Source: Dechloromonas sp. A34
Lineage (GTDB): Bacteria > Pseudomonadota > Gammaproteobacteria > Burkholderiales > Rhodocyclaceae
Length of the DNA stretch: 64,000 nucleotides
Reading direction: 5' to 3'
Assembly (NCBI RefSeq): GCF_026261605.1
Contig: NZ_CP102486.1
Location: 3,286,001-3,350,000 of the forward strand
The notes below the pieces were generated by a model. It searched no databases, had not been told where the DNA came from, and saw nothing but the letters and a program-made list of their open reading frames with translations. This document shows positions 37,997 through 45,925 of the stretch, in pieces. Numbering within the stretch: the stretch's first letter is position 1; every line of letters begins with the position of its first letter. Both the position numbers and the translations under genes were made by a program.

Positions 37997-38077
37997 TGAC
38001 CATGCCCGAATAATGGGCAAAGCGTATAAATCGTTTCTGAGACAAGGCTCTAGCAGGTCAATCCAGTTCCTACCCCC

Positions 38078-38110
38078 AAGCTTATCCACAGGAAATGGGG
38101 ATAAGCTTTT
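38078..38110. terminator. intrinsic terminator, perfect 10-bp stem
   Basis: AAGCTTATCC at 38078-38087 pairs with GGATAAGCTT at 38099-38108 across an 11-base loop, followed by TT. It lies between the ligase-hydrolase unit (ends 37996) and the convergent cysK (ends 38192), so it can serve both. It contains the sequence TTATCCACA, which by chance matches a DnaA box. Confidence 0.65.
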
Positions 38111-38191
38111 CGCTTTGGGGGGAACGGCATGAACGATTGGCGAATGGCGAATGGCGGCTGAGAGACTATGACGGCTTGGCGACCGGGTGCC

Positions 38192-39166
38192 TCATACCGC
38201 TAATCCGGCCTCGTTGAACAGCCCTTCGAATAGGATGGAACTCAGGTAGCGCTCGCCGGAATCAGGCAACACGACGACGATGGTCTTGCCGGCGTTCTCC
38301 GGCTTCCGGGCCAGTCGGCTGGCGGCAGCGACGGCGGCGCCGCTGGAAATCCCGGAAATGATGCCCTCTTCCCTGGCCAGGCGACGGGCGTAAAGCACGG
38401 CATCTTCATTGGAGACCTGTTCGACGGCATCGACCAGCGAGAGGTCGAGGACGGCCGGGACGAAACCGGCGCCGATGCCCTGGATCTTGTGCGGCCCGGG
38501 CTTGATCGGCTCGCCGGCGCGGGCCTGGGTCAGCACCGGGCTGGCAGTCGGCTCGACGGCCACCGACTGGATCGCCTTGCCCTGGGTCTGCTTGATGTAG
38601 CGCGAAACGCCGGTAATGGTGCCGCCGGTGCCGACACCGGAGACCAGGATGTCGATAGCGCCCGCGGTGTCGTTCCAGATTTCCGGGCCGGTGGTAGTTT
38701 CGTGAATGGCCGGGTTGGCCGGATTCTTGAATTGCTGCAGCAGAACGTACTTCGGGTCGGACGCGGCGATTTCCTCGGCCTTGGCAATGGCGCCGCCCAT
38801 GCCTTTGGCGCCTTCGGTCAGCACCAGCTTGGCACCGAAGGCGGTGAGCAGCTTGCGGCGTTCGAGGCTCATCGTTTCGGGCATGGTCAGGGTCAGCGGA
38901 ATGCCCTTGGCGGCGGCAACGAAGGCCAGCGCGATGCCGGTATTGCCGGAGGTCGGCTCGACCAGTTCCTTGCCGGGGCCCAGCAGGCCGCGCTGTTCGG
39001 CGTCCTCGATCAGTGCCTTGCCGATCCGGTCCTTGACCGAGTAGGCCGGGTTGCGGCCCTCGACCTTGGCGAGCACGGTGGCCTGGGCCCCGTCGATGAT
39101 GCGGTTCAATTTGACCAGCGAGGTACGGCCGATCGGCTGCGAGTTATCTGCAAACCATTTGGACAT
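38192..39166 (-). CDS. cysK: cysteine synthase A (O-acetylserine sulfhydrylase)
   Basis: PLP enzyme of 324 residues that forms cysteine from O-acetylserine and sulfide. The PLP lysine is in [11 protein letters not shown]. The substrate loop is PTSGNTGIA and the phosphate-binding glycine loop is [11 protein letters not shown]. The C-terminal [17 protein letters not shown] fits CysK. ATG 39166 ([20 protein letters not shown]) has AGGGAG upstream. It is transcribed on its own, with a conserved 27-nt element 80 bases upstream. Confidence 0.95.
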   Translation of the reverse strand: MSKWFADNSQPIGRTSLVKLNRIIDGAQATVLAKVEGRNPAYSVKDRIGKALIEDAEQRGLLGPGKELVEPTSGNTGIALAFVAAAKGIPLTLTMPETMSLERRKLLTAFGAKLVLTEGAKGMGGAIAKAEEIAASDPKYVLLQQFKNPANPAIHETTTGPEIWNDTAGAIDILVSGVGTGGTITGVSRYIKQTQGKAIQSVAVEPTASPVLTQARAGEPIKPGPHKIQGIGAGFVPAVLDLSLVDAVEQVSNEDAVLYARRLAREEGIISGISSGAAVAAASRLARKPENAGKTIVVVLPDSGERYLSSILFEGLFNEAGLAV

Positions 39167-39245
39167 GCTGTTTTCTCCCTGAAAATCATCTGTAGCCACC
39201 AATCTATCGCCCACCATTCAGGCGCCGAACGAATAAAAAATCAGA

Positions 39246-39272
39246 TCGATATAAGGATCTTCGTGATATCGA
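39246..39272. promoter_or_regulatory. 27-nt element upstream of cysK with 8-bp dyad
   Basis: The arms ATCGATAT (39245-39252) and ATATCGAT (39266-39273) form a perfect inverted repeat with a 13-base spacer. The 27-nt stretch matches 39990-40016 at 19 of 27 positions (shared blocks TCGA, ATAAGG, TTCG, ATAT). It lies 80 bases upstream of the cysK start. LysR-type activators such as CysB bind at about this distance, so a CysB site is a reasonable inference. Confidence 0.5.
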
Positions 39273-39447
39273 TGTTGGCAATAGATTCTTTGCCAAGACG
39301 TCGAAACTACGGAAAACTAGCTCCCAACCGCCGGATTTAATCGATAACTTGCCAAGGCGGGCGACAAATTCTGGCTAAAGCGTCGCTCGCTCCAGTACTC
39401 CCCGGGAGCCGGCCTCGCCGGACCAACAGGGGAGCAAGGAGCAAGTC

Positions 39448-39630
39448 ATGGTTCTTACCCTCGAACTACCCATCCGCCGCAACCCCATCGACCCGCTGAC
39501 CGCCTACGAAAGCCGCTTCGGCGACCTGCCCGCCTGGCTGGACGAAATCAGCCCCGGCGAAGCCCGCTCACTGGCCTTCCTGGCCCTGCGCCGGGGCGCG
39601 CCGCTCGCCCCCGCGGATATCTTCTCCTGA
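39448..39630 (+). CDS. 60-residue hypothetical protein
   Basis: A 60-residue protein beginning MVLTLELPIRRNPIDPLTAY, ending in PADIFS. GGGAGCAAGGAG lies just upstream of ATG 39448, a strong ribosome site, which supports a real gene. No TM segment or known family. The frame is convergent to the DUF2325 gene, with three bases between stops. Confidence 0.6.
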   Translation: MVLTLELPIRRNPIDPLTAYESRFGDLPAWLDEISPGEARSLAFLALRRGAPLAPADIFS

Positions 39631-39633
39631 GGA

Positions 39634-39915
39634 TCAGGCAGCGACACCGGCCAGTGCACTACCCAGCTGGCCGACGCTGCGCCGGCTGAAGACAATGGGC
39701 ACCGCCATGGCTTCGGCCCCCTGGCGGATCTTCTTGGCCAGACCGTGATTGACCTGGTCGACCATGACCACGATGACTCGCGTATCGAGCGGAATCTGGC
39801 GATGACATTCGCTCTGCTTGCGCCCGCTCCAGTGCCGAACCGGGACATAACCCTGCTCGGCGAGAAACGCCTTGTACGACCCGACCCGGTCACCACCGAC
39901 GATCAATGCCGACAT
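39634..39915 (-). CDS. DUF2325 domain protein
   Basis: A 93-residue protein with the DUF2325 pattern: SALIVGGDRVGSYKAFLAEQ, HWSGRKQSECHRQIP, DTRVIVVMVDQVNHGLAKKI, VPIVFSRRSVGQL. Members are small predicted Rossmann-like proteins of unknown function, often near redox or iron-sulfur genes. The single cysteine is in SECHRQ. A 27-nt element 75 bases upstream closely matches the one upstream of cysK, so it may share the sulfur-responsive control of cysK. Confidence 0.85.
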   Translation of the reverse strand: MSALIVGGDRVGSYKAFLAEQGYVPVRHWSGRKQSECHRQIPLDTRVIVVMVDQVNHGLAKKIRQGAEAMAVPIVFSRRSVGQLGSALAGVAA

Positions 39916-39989
39916 GATCTGCTCCCTGAATGATTGACAGGCTCAATCTAGCGGCAGCGCCAGGGCAAGCGAACGACTTAATCCTGCAA

Positions 39990-40016
39990 TCGACATAAGG
40001 CGTTTCGCTATATGTA
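39990..40016. promoter_or_regulatory. 27-nt element upstream of the DUF2325 gene
   Basis: It matches the cysK element at 39246-39272 in 19 of 27 positions (TCGACATAAGG at the left, TTCG in the middle, ATAT near the right), in the same orientation. It lies 75 bases upstream of the gene start, against 80 for cysK. Confidence 0.5.
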
Positions 40017-40053
40017 TCTATCCGAAACTCGCTTGGCGGCGAGCACCTCAATC

Positions 40054-40069
40054 ATTCCCGAACGGGAAT
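40054..40069. promoter_or_regulatory. hipBA operator site 1
   Basis: ATTCCCGAACGGGAAT, a perfect palindrome (7-bp arms around AA), 122 bases upstream of hipB. It is the first of three related copies. Confidence 0.75.
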
Positions 40070-40102
40070 AATCTTTCCCAACATCAATTTTTAGGAAGAA
40101 AT

Positions 40103-40118
40103 ATTCCCGTTCGGTAAA
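40103..40118. promoter_or_regulatory. hipBA operator site 2, imperfect
   Basis: ATTCCCG, TT and a degraded right arm CGGTAAA form a weaker copy of the same palindrome, with its centre 49 bases after that of site 1. Confidence 0.6.
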
Positions 40119-40153
40119 TTAAGCTTGCGCCACGCCACATCCTGACCAATAAT

Positions 40154-40167
40154 TTCCCGAACGGGAA
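40154..40167. promoter_or_regulatory. hipBA operator site 3
   Basis: TTCCCGAACGGGAA, a perfect palindrome with its centre 50 bases after site 2 and its right end 23 bases before the hipB start. It is placed to block transcription when HipB binds. Confidence 0.75.
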
Positions 40168-40190
40168 TTTATTCAACAAGGATTGAAGCG

Positions 40191-40442
40191 ATGGCCGGCA
40201 TCCGCAGCACACAACAACTGGGCGACAGCTTGCGCGCGGCACGCAAGCAACTCGCCCTGACGCAGGCGCAACTGGCGCTGGCGGCCGGGGTCGGGGTGCG
40301 TTTCATCGTCGACCTCGAAGCCGGCAAGCCGACGCTGCGCCTGGCGCAGGTGCTGCGCGTCATCGATGCGCTGGGCGGCGAGCTGGCGCTCAACGGCCTG
40401 CCGGTGCCGAGCGCCGGCGGCGGAGACAGCCATGACGCTTGA
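40191..40442 (+). CDS. hipB: HipB-like antitoxin, XRE-family DNA-binding protein
   Basis: An 83-residue helix-turn-helix protein that neutralises HipA and represses the operon. The HTH is LGDSLRAARKQLALTQAQLA, then GVRFIVDLEAGKPTLRLAQV. It overlaps hipA by 11 bases. Three palindromes upstream (40054, 40103, 40154) are its likely operators. Confidence 0.9.
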   Translation: MAGIRSTQQLGDSLRAARKQLALTQAQLALAAGVGVRFIVDLEAGKPTLRLAQVLRVIDALGGELALNGLPVPSAGGGDSHDA

Positions 40443-41697
40443 GTTGGCGGTCTGGCTGTTTGCCTATGCGGTCGGCACGCTGTCGCTGAGCGAGGGGCGC
40501 CTGGCTTTCCAGTACCGCACCGACTGGCTGCAACGGCCCGACGCCCTGGCGTTGTCCGCTTCCCTCCCCTTGCAGGCCGAGGCTTTCGACGACCACCAGG
40601 CGCGCCCTTTTTTCGCTGGCCTGTTGCCGGAAGGCCGATTGCGCCGACTGATCGCGCAGCAGTTGCATGTTTCCGGCCAGAACGACTTTGCGCTGCTCGA
40701 CAGCATTGGCGGCGAATGTGCCGGGGCGATCACTTTCCTGCCACCGGGGCAGCCCCTGCCGGCGCCGGCCGCTGAAGATGCGGTGCGCTGGCTGGATGAC
40801 AACGAAATCGTCGCCATGCTCGACGAGTTGCCCCGCCGCCCGATGCTGGCTGGCAAGGATGGCCTGCGCCTCTCGCTGGCCGGCGCCCAGGACAAGTTGC
40901 CGGTGGTCTTCGACGGCCAGCGCCTCGGCTTGCCGCAGAGCGGGCGGCCAAGTACGCACATCCTCAAACCGCCGATTCATGGGCTGGCAGACACAGTCGC
41001 CAACGAGGCTTTCTGCCTGGCCCTGGCCGAGGCGATGAAGTTCCCGACGGCGCGCTCGCAGATCGGCCAGGTCGGCAACCGCTGCTTCCTGCTGGTCGAG
41101 CGTTACGACCGCCCGCCCCAGCCGCAGGAGCCGGCCAGCCGCCTGCACCAGGAGGATTTCTGCCAGGCGCTGGGCGTGGTGCCGGAGATGAAATACCAGA
41201 ACGAGGGCGGCCCCGACCTGGCCCGCTGCTTCGATCTGCTGCGCCGCGTCACCCGGCCCAGCGCGCCGCAAGTGCTGCGCCTGCTCGACGCCGTGGTGTT
41301 CAACGCGCTGATCGGCAACCACGATGCCCACGCCAAGAACTTCTCGCTGCTTTACAGCGGCCGCTCGCCGGTACTGGCACCGCTCTACGACATCCTGTGC
41401 ACGGCGGCGTACCCGGATTTGACGCCGAAAATGGCCATGAAGATCGGCAGCAAGTACAAGTTCGCCGAGGTGCAGGCGCGGCACTGGGATCAGTTCGCCG
41501 AGGGTGCCGGTCTGGCCCGGGCGCAAAGCCGCAAACGCGTCGGAGAACTGGCCCGTGCCCTGCCGGCGGCAGCCCGCAAGCTGCAGGCGCAAGCCGGCCG
41601 GGGCTTTGCTGGCCTGCCGCTGATCGAGCAGATCGTCAGCTTGATCGAGCAACGGGCGGCGCTGACTCTGCGCCGGCTGCAGGACAACACCGGCTAG
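40432..41697 (+). CDS. hipA: HipA-like serine/threonine kinase toxin
   Basis: A 421-residue kinase toxin of the HipA family, which phosphorylates glutamyl-tRNA synthetase and so induces growth arrest or persistence in the model system. The N-terminal subdomain includes FFAGLLPEG. Catalytic and ATP-binding residues are present: S148LAGAQDKLP as the phospho-loop region, K179 in STHILKP, D298 in GNHDAHAKN and D320 in LYDILCT. It is therefore likely to be active. It starts inside the hipB end (ATG 40432), the usual translational coupling of this module. Length is close to the E. coli protein (440). Confidence 0.9.
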   Translation: MTLELAVWLFAYAVGTLSLSEGRLAFQYRTDWLQRPDALALSASLPLQAEAFDDHQARPFFAGLLPEGRLRRLIAQQLHVSGQNDFALLDSIGGECAGAITFLPPGQPLPAPAAEDAVRWLDDNEIVAMLDELPRRPMLAGKDGLRLSLAGAQDKLPVVFDGQRLGLPQSGRPSTHILKPPIHGLADTVANEAFCLALAEAMKFPTARSQIGQVGNRCFLLVERYDRPPQPQEPASRLHQEDFCQALGVVPEMKYQNEGGPDLARCFDLLRRVTRPSAPQVLRLLDAVVFNALIGNHDAHAKNFSLLYSGRSPVLAPLYDILCTAAYPDLTPKMAMKIGSKYKFAEVQARHWDQFAEGAGLARAQSRKRVGELARALPAAARKLQAQAGRGFAGLPLIEQIVSLIEQRAALTLRRLQDNTG

Positions 41698-41781
41698 GTG
41701 TTTCAAAACCGTCGGGTAAGACTTGGGGCGCGACTAGAGCGCGACAGGAGGTACGGACTCCACGCGACCCAAGACAGGTTC

Positions 41782-42759
41782 TCAAGTGGCCAGCATCACC
41801 TCGTTGGATTTGAAAGTCGCCAGCACCTCGGCCCCGACTTCCAGGGGTTGCTCGCTCAGCGAACGGGTCAGTACCGTCGCGCTGACCAGCCCGCCAGGGG
41901 TCAGAACGCGGACTTCGGAAAGCACACTATCGATGACGATTTCGGTAATGCGACCGCGGATCTGATTGCGGTTATTGATCGCCGCGACCGTCATCAGGCG
42001 CTTCAGCACACGGCTTTCCAGTTGCGCGAACTGTGCTTCGCCGTGTTCGCGAGGGCGCGCCAGCGCCACCTTTTCATCGAGCGTGATCCGGCCGTCCTCG
42101 ATCAACACGATGCGATCGCCGAGTGCCACGGCCTCCGATACGTCGTGGGTGACCAACAGGGCCGTAAAGCGGTGCTGCTTCCAGAGGCTCTCGATCAGGC
42201 GCTGCATTTCGATACGGGTCAAGGCATCCAGCGCGCCCAGCGGCTCGTCGAGCAGCAGCAGGCGCGGCCGGTGGATCAGCGCCCGGGCCAGGGCCACCCG
42301 CTGGCGCTGGCCGCCGGAGAGGCGGCTCGGCCATTCGTCGGCGCGATCGGCCAGGCCCACCTGCCCCAGCACCGCGAGCGCCCGCTCGCGAACCTCGGGC
42401 TTCGACCCGGCGAGGCCGATGGCGACGTTCTGGATAACCGTCCGCCACGGCAGCAGCCGCGCATCCTGGAACATCATGCGGACATCGTCTTTGAGCACGC
42501 CGGCCGATTTTCCGTCGAGCCGGATGGCGCCGTTGCTCACCTCATCCAGCCCGGCCAACTGGCGCAGCAAGGTGCTCTTGCCGCAACCGCTACGCCCGAC
42601 GATGGCGACGAATTCACCGGCTGCGATGTCGAGATCGAGGCCATGCAGCACCTGGCGTTCGCCAAAGCGTTTTTTCAGCTGGCGCACGCCGATGCTCAGC
42701 CCCTGCCCCCGGGGCTGGGTGGCGCGGACCTCGTCCCATTCACGATTGTCGATTTTCAT
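41782..42759 (-). CDS. ssuB: aliphatic sulfonate ABC transporter ATPase with C-terminal molbindin-like (TOBE) domain
   Basis: A 325-residue ATPase. Walker A is GRSGCGKST, the signature is [15 protein letters not shown], Walker B is [12 protein letters not shown] and the H-loop is [10 protein letters not shown]. After residue about 255 comes an unusual C-terminal domain, starting [20 protein letters not shown], that matches the stand-alone molbindin of the same operon. SsuB is normally about 255 residues, so this is a fusion. The ATG at 42759 lies 12 bases after the ssuC stop (42771). It serves the sulfonate importer with ssuC and ssuA. Confidence 0.9.
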   Translation of the reverse strand: MKIDNREWDEVRATQPRGQGLSIGVRQLKKRFGERQVLHGLDLDIAAGEFVAIVGRSGCGKSTLLRQLAGLDEVSNGAIRLDGKSAGVLKDDVRMMFQDARLLPWRTVIQNVAIGLAGSKPEVRERALAVLGQVGLADRADEWPSRLSGGQRQRVALARALIHRPRLLLLDEPLGALDALTRIEMQRLIESLWKQHRFTALLVTHDVSEAVALGDRIVLIEDGRITLDEKVALARPREHGEAQFAQLESRVLKRLMTVAAINNRNQIRGRITEIVIDSVLSEVRVLTPGGLVSATVLTRSLSEQPLEVGAEVLATFKSNEVMLAT

Positions 42760-42770
42760 GTCGGTTCCGA

Positions 42771-43559
42771 TCAAGCCGCGCTAAAGGAGGTGTTCCACCG
42801 CAACCAGTGGCGTTCGAGCAGGCGGGCGGCGGCGTCGGCGAGCTTGCCGAGCAGCGCATAGAGCAGGATGCCGAGCAGCACGACGTCGGTCTGCAGGAAC
42901 TCCCGGGCGTTCATCGTCATGTAGCCGATGCCGGACTGCGCCGAAATGGTCTCGGCGACGATCAAGATCACCCACATGAAACCCAGCGCATAGCGCACGC
43001 CGACCAGAATCGACGACAGCGCGCCGGGCAGGATGACTTCGCGGTACAGCGACCAGCCCTTCAGGCCATAGCTCTTGCCCATTTCGATCAGCGCCGGGTC
43101 GACCGCGCGGATGCCATGGAAGGTGTTGATGTAGACCGAGAAGAACACGCCCAGCGAGATCAGGAAAAGCTTCGCCGTCTCGTCGATGCCGAACCACAGG
43201 ATGACCAGCGGGATCAGCGCCAGCGGCGGGATGTTGCGGATCATCTGCAGCGTGGTGTCGAGGGCGATTTCGACCTGGCGGAACGAACCGGTCAGCAGCC
43301 CGAGCAACAGCCCGAGCCCGCCGCCGATGGCGAAACCGGTCAGCGCGCGCCAGGAGCTGACCCGGACGTGTTGCCACAATTCCCCGCTCGCCGAAAGCGC
43401 AAGCCCCGCCTTCAACACGGCAAACGGCTCGGGCAGGATGCGGCTGGAAAGCCAGCCGAGGCGCGCCGCGATTTCCCAGGCGACCAGGATGGCGACGGGC
43501 AGCAGCCAGGGGATCAGCACACCACGCACCCGGCCAAGAAGTTTATTGATTCGATGCAT
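42771..43559 (-). CDS. ssuC: aliphatic sulfonate ABC transporter permease
   Basis: A 262-residue inner-membrane permease with about six hydrophobic segments (for example [20 protein letters not shown] at the N-terminus). The EAA-like loop is [20 protein letters not shown]. It ends [20 protein letters not shown]. Family signs match SsuC/TauC. It lies downstream of the molbindin gene and directly upstream of ssuB. Confidence 0.92.
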   Translation of the reverse strand: MHRINKLLGRVRGVLIPWLLPVAILVAWEIAARLGWLSSRILPEPFAVLKAGLALSASGELWQHVRVSSWRALTGFAIGGGLGLLLGLLTGSFRQVEIALDTTLQMIRNIPPLALIPLVILWFGIDETAKLFLISLGVFFSVYINTFHGIRAVDPALIEMGKSYGLKGWSLYREVILPGALSSILVGVRYALGFMWVILIVAETISAQSGIGYMTMNAREFLQTDVVLLGILLYALLGKLADAAARLLERHWLRWNTSFSAA

Positions 43560-43579
43560 GAGGAACTCCAGGGCACGGC

Positions 43580-43795
43580 TTACAGTTTGGCGATGGAGAC
43601 TTCGGTGGCCTTGACCAGGGCGAGCACCTCGACGCCGACCTTGAGCTGCAGTTCCTTGACCGAGCGCGTGGTGATCACCGAGGTGACGATGCCGAAGGGC
43701 GTCTCGACATCGACTTCGGAGACGACCGGCCCTTCGACGATTTCCTTGATCTTGCCCTTGAACTGGTTGCGGGCATTGATGGACTGGATGGTCAT
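43580..43795 (-). CDS. stand-alone molbindin (Mop/TOBE domain)
   Basis: A 71-residue protein MTIQSINARNQFKGKIKEIV, then TPFGIVTSVITTRSVKELQL. It matches Mop-type molybdopterin/molybdate-binding domains (molbindins), which bind molybdate or tungstate and buffer oxyanion in the cytoplasm. ATG 43795 is used; an in-frame start at 43858 would add 21 residues. It sits in the sulfonate operon next to ssuC, and its sequence resembles the C-terminal domain of the neighbouring ATPase. The reason for oxyanion binding in sulfonate uptake is not known. Confidence 0.88.
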   Translation of the reverse strand: MTIQSINARNQFKGKIKEIVEGPVVSEVDVETPFGIVTSVITTRSVKELQLKVGVEVLALVKATEVSIAKL

Positions 43796-43868
43796 GACAT
43801 TTTCCCTGTGGAATGGATTGGACGAAGAAATTATGCGCAGCCGATGGGCGCCGACCAACGACGAATCC

Positions 43869-43886
43869 CTTAGAAGCTTATGCGGC
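43869..43886. repeat. 18-bp repeat, inverted copy at 46939
   Basis: CTTAGAAGCTTATGCGGC is an exact reverse complement of 46939-46956. This copy lies 74 bases upstream of the molbindin gene, between it and the amidohydrolase gene. Confidence 0.6.
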
Positions 43887-43968
43887 GCATGGCATAGGCT
43901 TACAACCGGATGCGGGCTCCACCGCCGGAACGACGGAGCCTCCCGACACCGCGCCGCGAAGGCTTCGG

Positions 43969-44826
43969 TTACAGCTGCAACAGACGTTTGGCGTTGCCGT
44001 AGAGCAGCTTGTCGAGAACCTCATCCTTCCATCCCAGCCGCAGGAAGTCATCGACCGTCTGGCGCATCGCCCGGAAGGGATAGGACGTGCCGAACAGGAA
44101 CTGCTCGCGCAACACGCCATTCGCCGCTTCGACATAGGCGGCGCTGCCCGGCGCGAACAGATACATGTCGGGACAGAGATGAACGTTCTCGTAGCGGAAG
44201 GCGACGCCGATGATCTCGTTCACCCGCGGCCAGAAGCCGTGGTAGCAGATGATGGAGAGCCGGGGAAAGGCCCGGGCGACGCGACCGACGGCAGCCGGAT
44301 CGTTGTAAGCGAGATCAGGCGTCGTCGGCCCCGACATCAGGCAGACCGGCACCCCCAGCTCCTGACAGGCGTCGTAGATCGGCAGAAACAGCAGATCGTC
44401 GGCATGCAGCGCCGGCGCGCCGAAACCGGGTTCGAGATTGATCCCCTTTTGTCCCAAGCCCTTGATCGCGTGCTCGACGCTGGCGAGCGCCGCCGTGACG
44501 CCCCGGGCCTGCGGATCGACCGAACCGAGCCCGACAAGTTCGGGATGGCCGGCGCACAACTCGGCGATGCGCTGGTTGCCGACTACCAGGCCCGGCGTGT
44601 CGCGGCCGACCACGACGGCCCGGATAATGCCGCTCTGCCGGATTTCCTCGAGATAGCCATCCAGCGTGAAGGAGGCGTGGAAATGGGCGTCGTCCAGCGA
44701 ACCGGTGCGCCGGTTGAGCCAGCGGGCGGTGTCGTAACCCGCCGTACCCGGCGTGGCGCCGTAGAACTCGGCCAGGAAAGCCGGGCGACTGCGAAAATCG
44801 ATAATTTTCTGGGTTGTCGTGCTCAT
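43969..44826 (-). CDS. amidohydrolase family protein
   Basis: A 285-residue metal-dependent hydrolase of the amidohydrolase-2 type. The core segments are IIDFRSRPAFLAEFYGA, ELVGLGSVDPQARG, KGINLEPGF, LSIICYHGFWP and FGTSYPF. The N-terminal HxH pair is not obvious: DFRSRP stands where DxHxH is expected, so a metal ligand may be missing or displaced. It lies between ssuA and the molbindin in the sulfonate operon. Its substrate may be an organosulfur amide or ester, but this is context only. Confidence 0.82.
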   Translation of the reverse strand: MSTTTQKIIDFRSRPAFLAEFYGATPGTAGYDTARWLNRRTGSLDDAHFHASFTLDGYLEEIRQSGIIRAVVVGRDTPGLVVGNQRIAELCAGHPELVGLGSVDPQARGVTAALASVEHAIKGLGQKGINLEPGFGAPALHADDLLFLPIYDACQELGVPVCLMSGPTTPDLAYNDPAAVGRVARAFPRLSIICYHGFWPRVNEIIGVAFRYENVHLCPDMYLFAPGSAAYVEAANGVLREQFLFGTSYPFRAMRQTVDDFLRLGWKDEVLDKLLYGNAKRLLQL

Positions 44827-44894
44827 TTTTCTCTCCACGAATATGAAAACCGCCTCGCCCCAGTCGAGGCGAGGCGTTCTCCGGACCAGCCGGG

Positions 44895-45914
44895 TTATTT
44901 TCCGGCGACCTGCTTGACGCCCTGGTTCCAGGCCGCATCGGCGACCCGCACATGCTTGGGCACCAGCTTCAGCTCGAAGAACTTGTCGGCGATCTTCTGC
45001 TGCGCCGCCAGAACCTCCGGAGTGACCGGCTTGACGCCGTAACTCAGGCGGTGGGCAGCGCGGTCGATGACCGGCAAGTCGATGCCGATCAGCGGCGCAA
45101 TGAACTTGGCCACTTCCCCGGGATTTTGCTTGCCCCACTGGTCAACCTTGTCGATCTCATCGAGCAGGATGTGCACGATGTCCGGATATTTCTCGGCATA
45201 GGCGCGCGCCGACAGGTAGAACTGGTGGTTGGCGACGGCGCCCTTGCCATCGACCAGCACGCGGGCGTTCAACTGCTTCTCGGCAGCCGCCAGGAAGGGA
45301 TCCCAGATCGCCCAAGCCGCGACCCGGCCGCTCTCGAAGGCGGCGCGGGCGTCGGCCGGGGCCAGATAGGTAACCTCGATGTCGGAGTACTTGAAGCCGG
45401 CGTTCTCCAATACCTTGACCAGCAGGAAATTGGCGTTGGAACCCTTGGCCACCGCGACCCGTTTGCCCTTCAACTCGGCGACGCTCTTCACCGGCGAGTC
45501 CTTGGGCACCACCAGCGCTTCCGCGCTCGCTGCAGGCGGCTCGTTGCCGATGTAGACCAGGTCTGCCCCGGCAGCCTGGGCGAAGATCGGCGGCGACTCG
45601 CCGACCGTCCCGACGTCGATGCTGCCGACGTTGATGGCTTCGAGCAAGGGCGGGCCGAACGGGAATTCCGTCCATTTGACGGCGACGCCCTTGTCGGCCA
45701 GCCGCTTTTCCAGGGTGCCGAGGGCTTTCAGGATAACCAGGGTGCCGTACTTCTGATAGCCGATACGCAGTTCCTTTGGTGCATGGGCAGCGGGCTCGGC
45801 GCCCGCCGGCCCGACCAGGGCACCGCTCGCTGTCGCGGCAACCGCCAGTAGGCCGGCCAGGCGTTGGAGAGCGCGCCGCAGCCGACCGGGTGTAGTTGTC
45901 TGAATCGTGTTCAT
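44895..45914 (-). CDS. ssuA: aliphatic sulfonate ABC transporter substrate-binding protein
   Basis: A 339-residue periplasmic protein with a signal peptide (LAGLLAVAATASGALVGPAG, cleavage near GPAGAEP). The mature part KELRIGYQKYGTLVILKALG, WTEFPFGPPLLEAINVGSID and VGTVGESPPIFAQAAGADLV is typical of SsuA. It captures alkanesulfonates for import by SsuBC. The order in transcription is tauD, ssuA, amidohydrolase, molbindin, ssuC, ssuB. No ssuD-type flavin monooxygenase is in view; TauD is the only desulfonating enzyme here. Confidence 0.94.
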   Translation of the reverse strand: MNTIQTTTPGRLRRALQRLAGLLAVAATASGALVGPAGAEPAAHAPKELRIGYQKYGTLVILKALGTLEKRLADKGVAVKWTEFPFGPPLLEAINVGSIDVGTVGESPPIFAQAAGADLVYIGNEPPAASAEALVVPKDSPVKSVAELKGKRVAVAKGSNANFLLVKVLENAGFKYSDIEVTYLAPADARAAFESGRVAAWAIWDPFLAAAEKQLNARVLVDGKGAVANHQFYLSARAYAEKYPDIVHILLDEIDKVDQWGKQNPGEVAKFIAPLIGIDLPVIDRAAHRLSYGVKPVTPEVLAAQQKIADKFFELKLVPKHVRVADAAWNQGVKQVAGK

Positions 45915-45925
45915 TGCGGAGCCCC

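Noticed and set aside
38082..38090. TTATCCACA, a perfect DnaA box
   Set aside because: It lies inside a terminator stem and is alone, so it is more likely chance.
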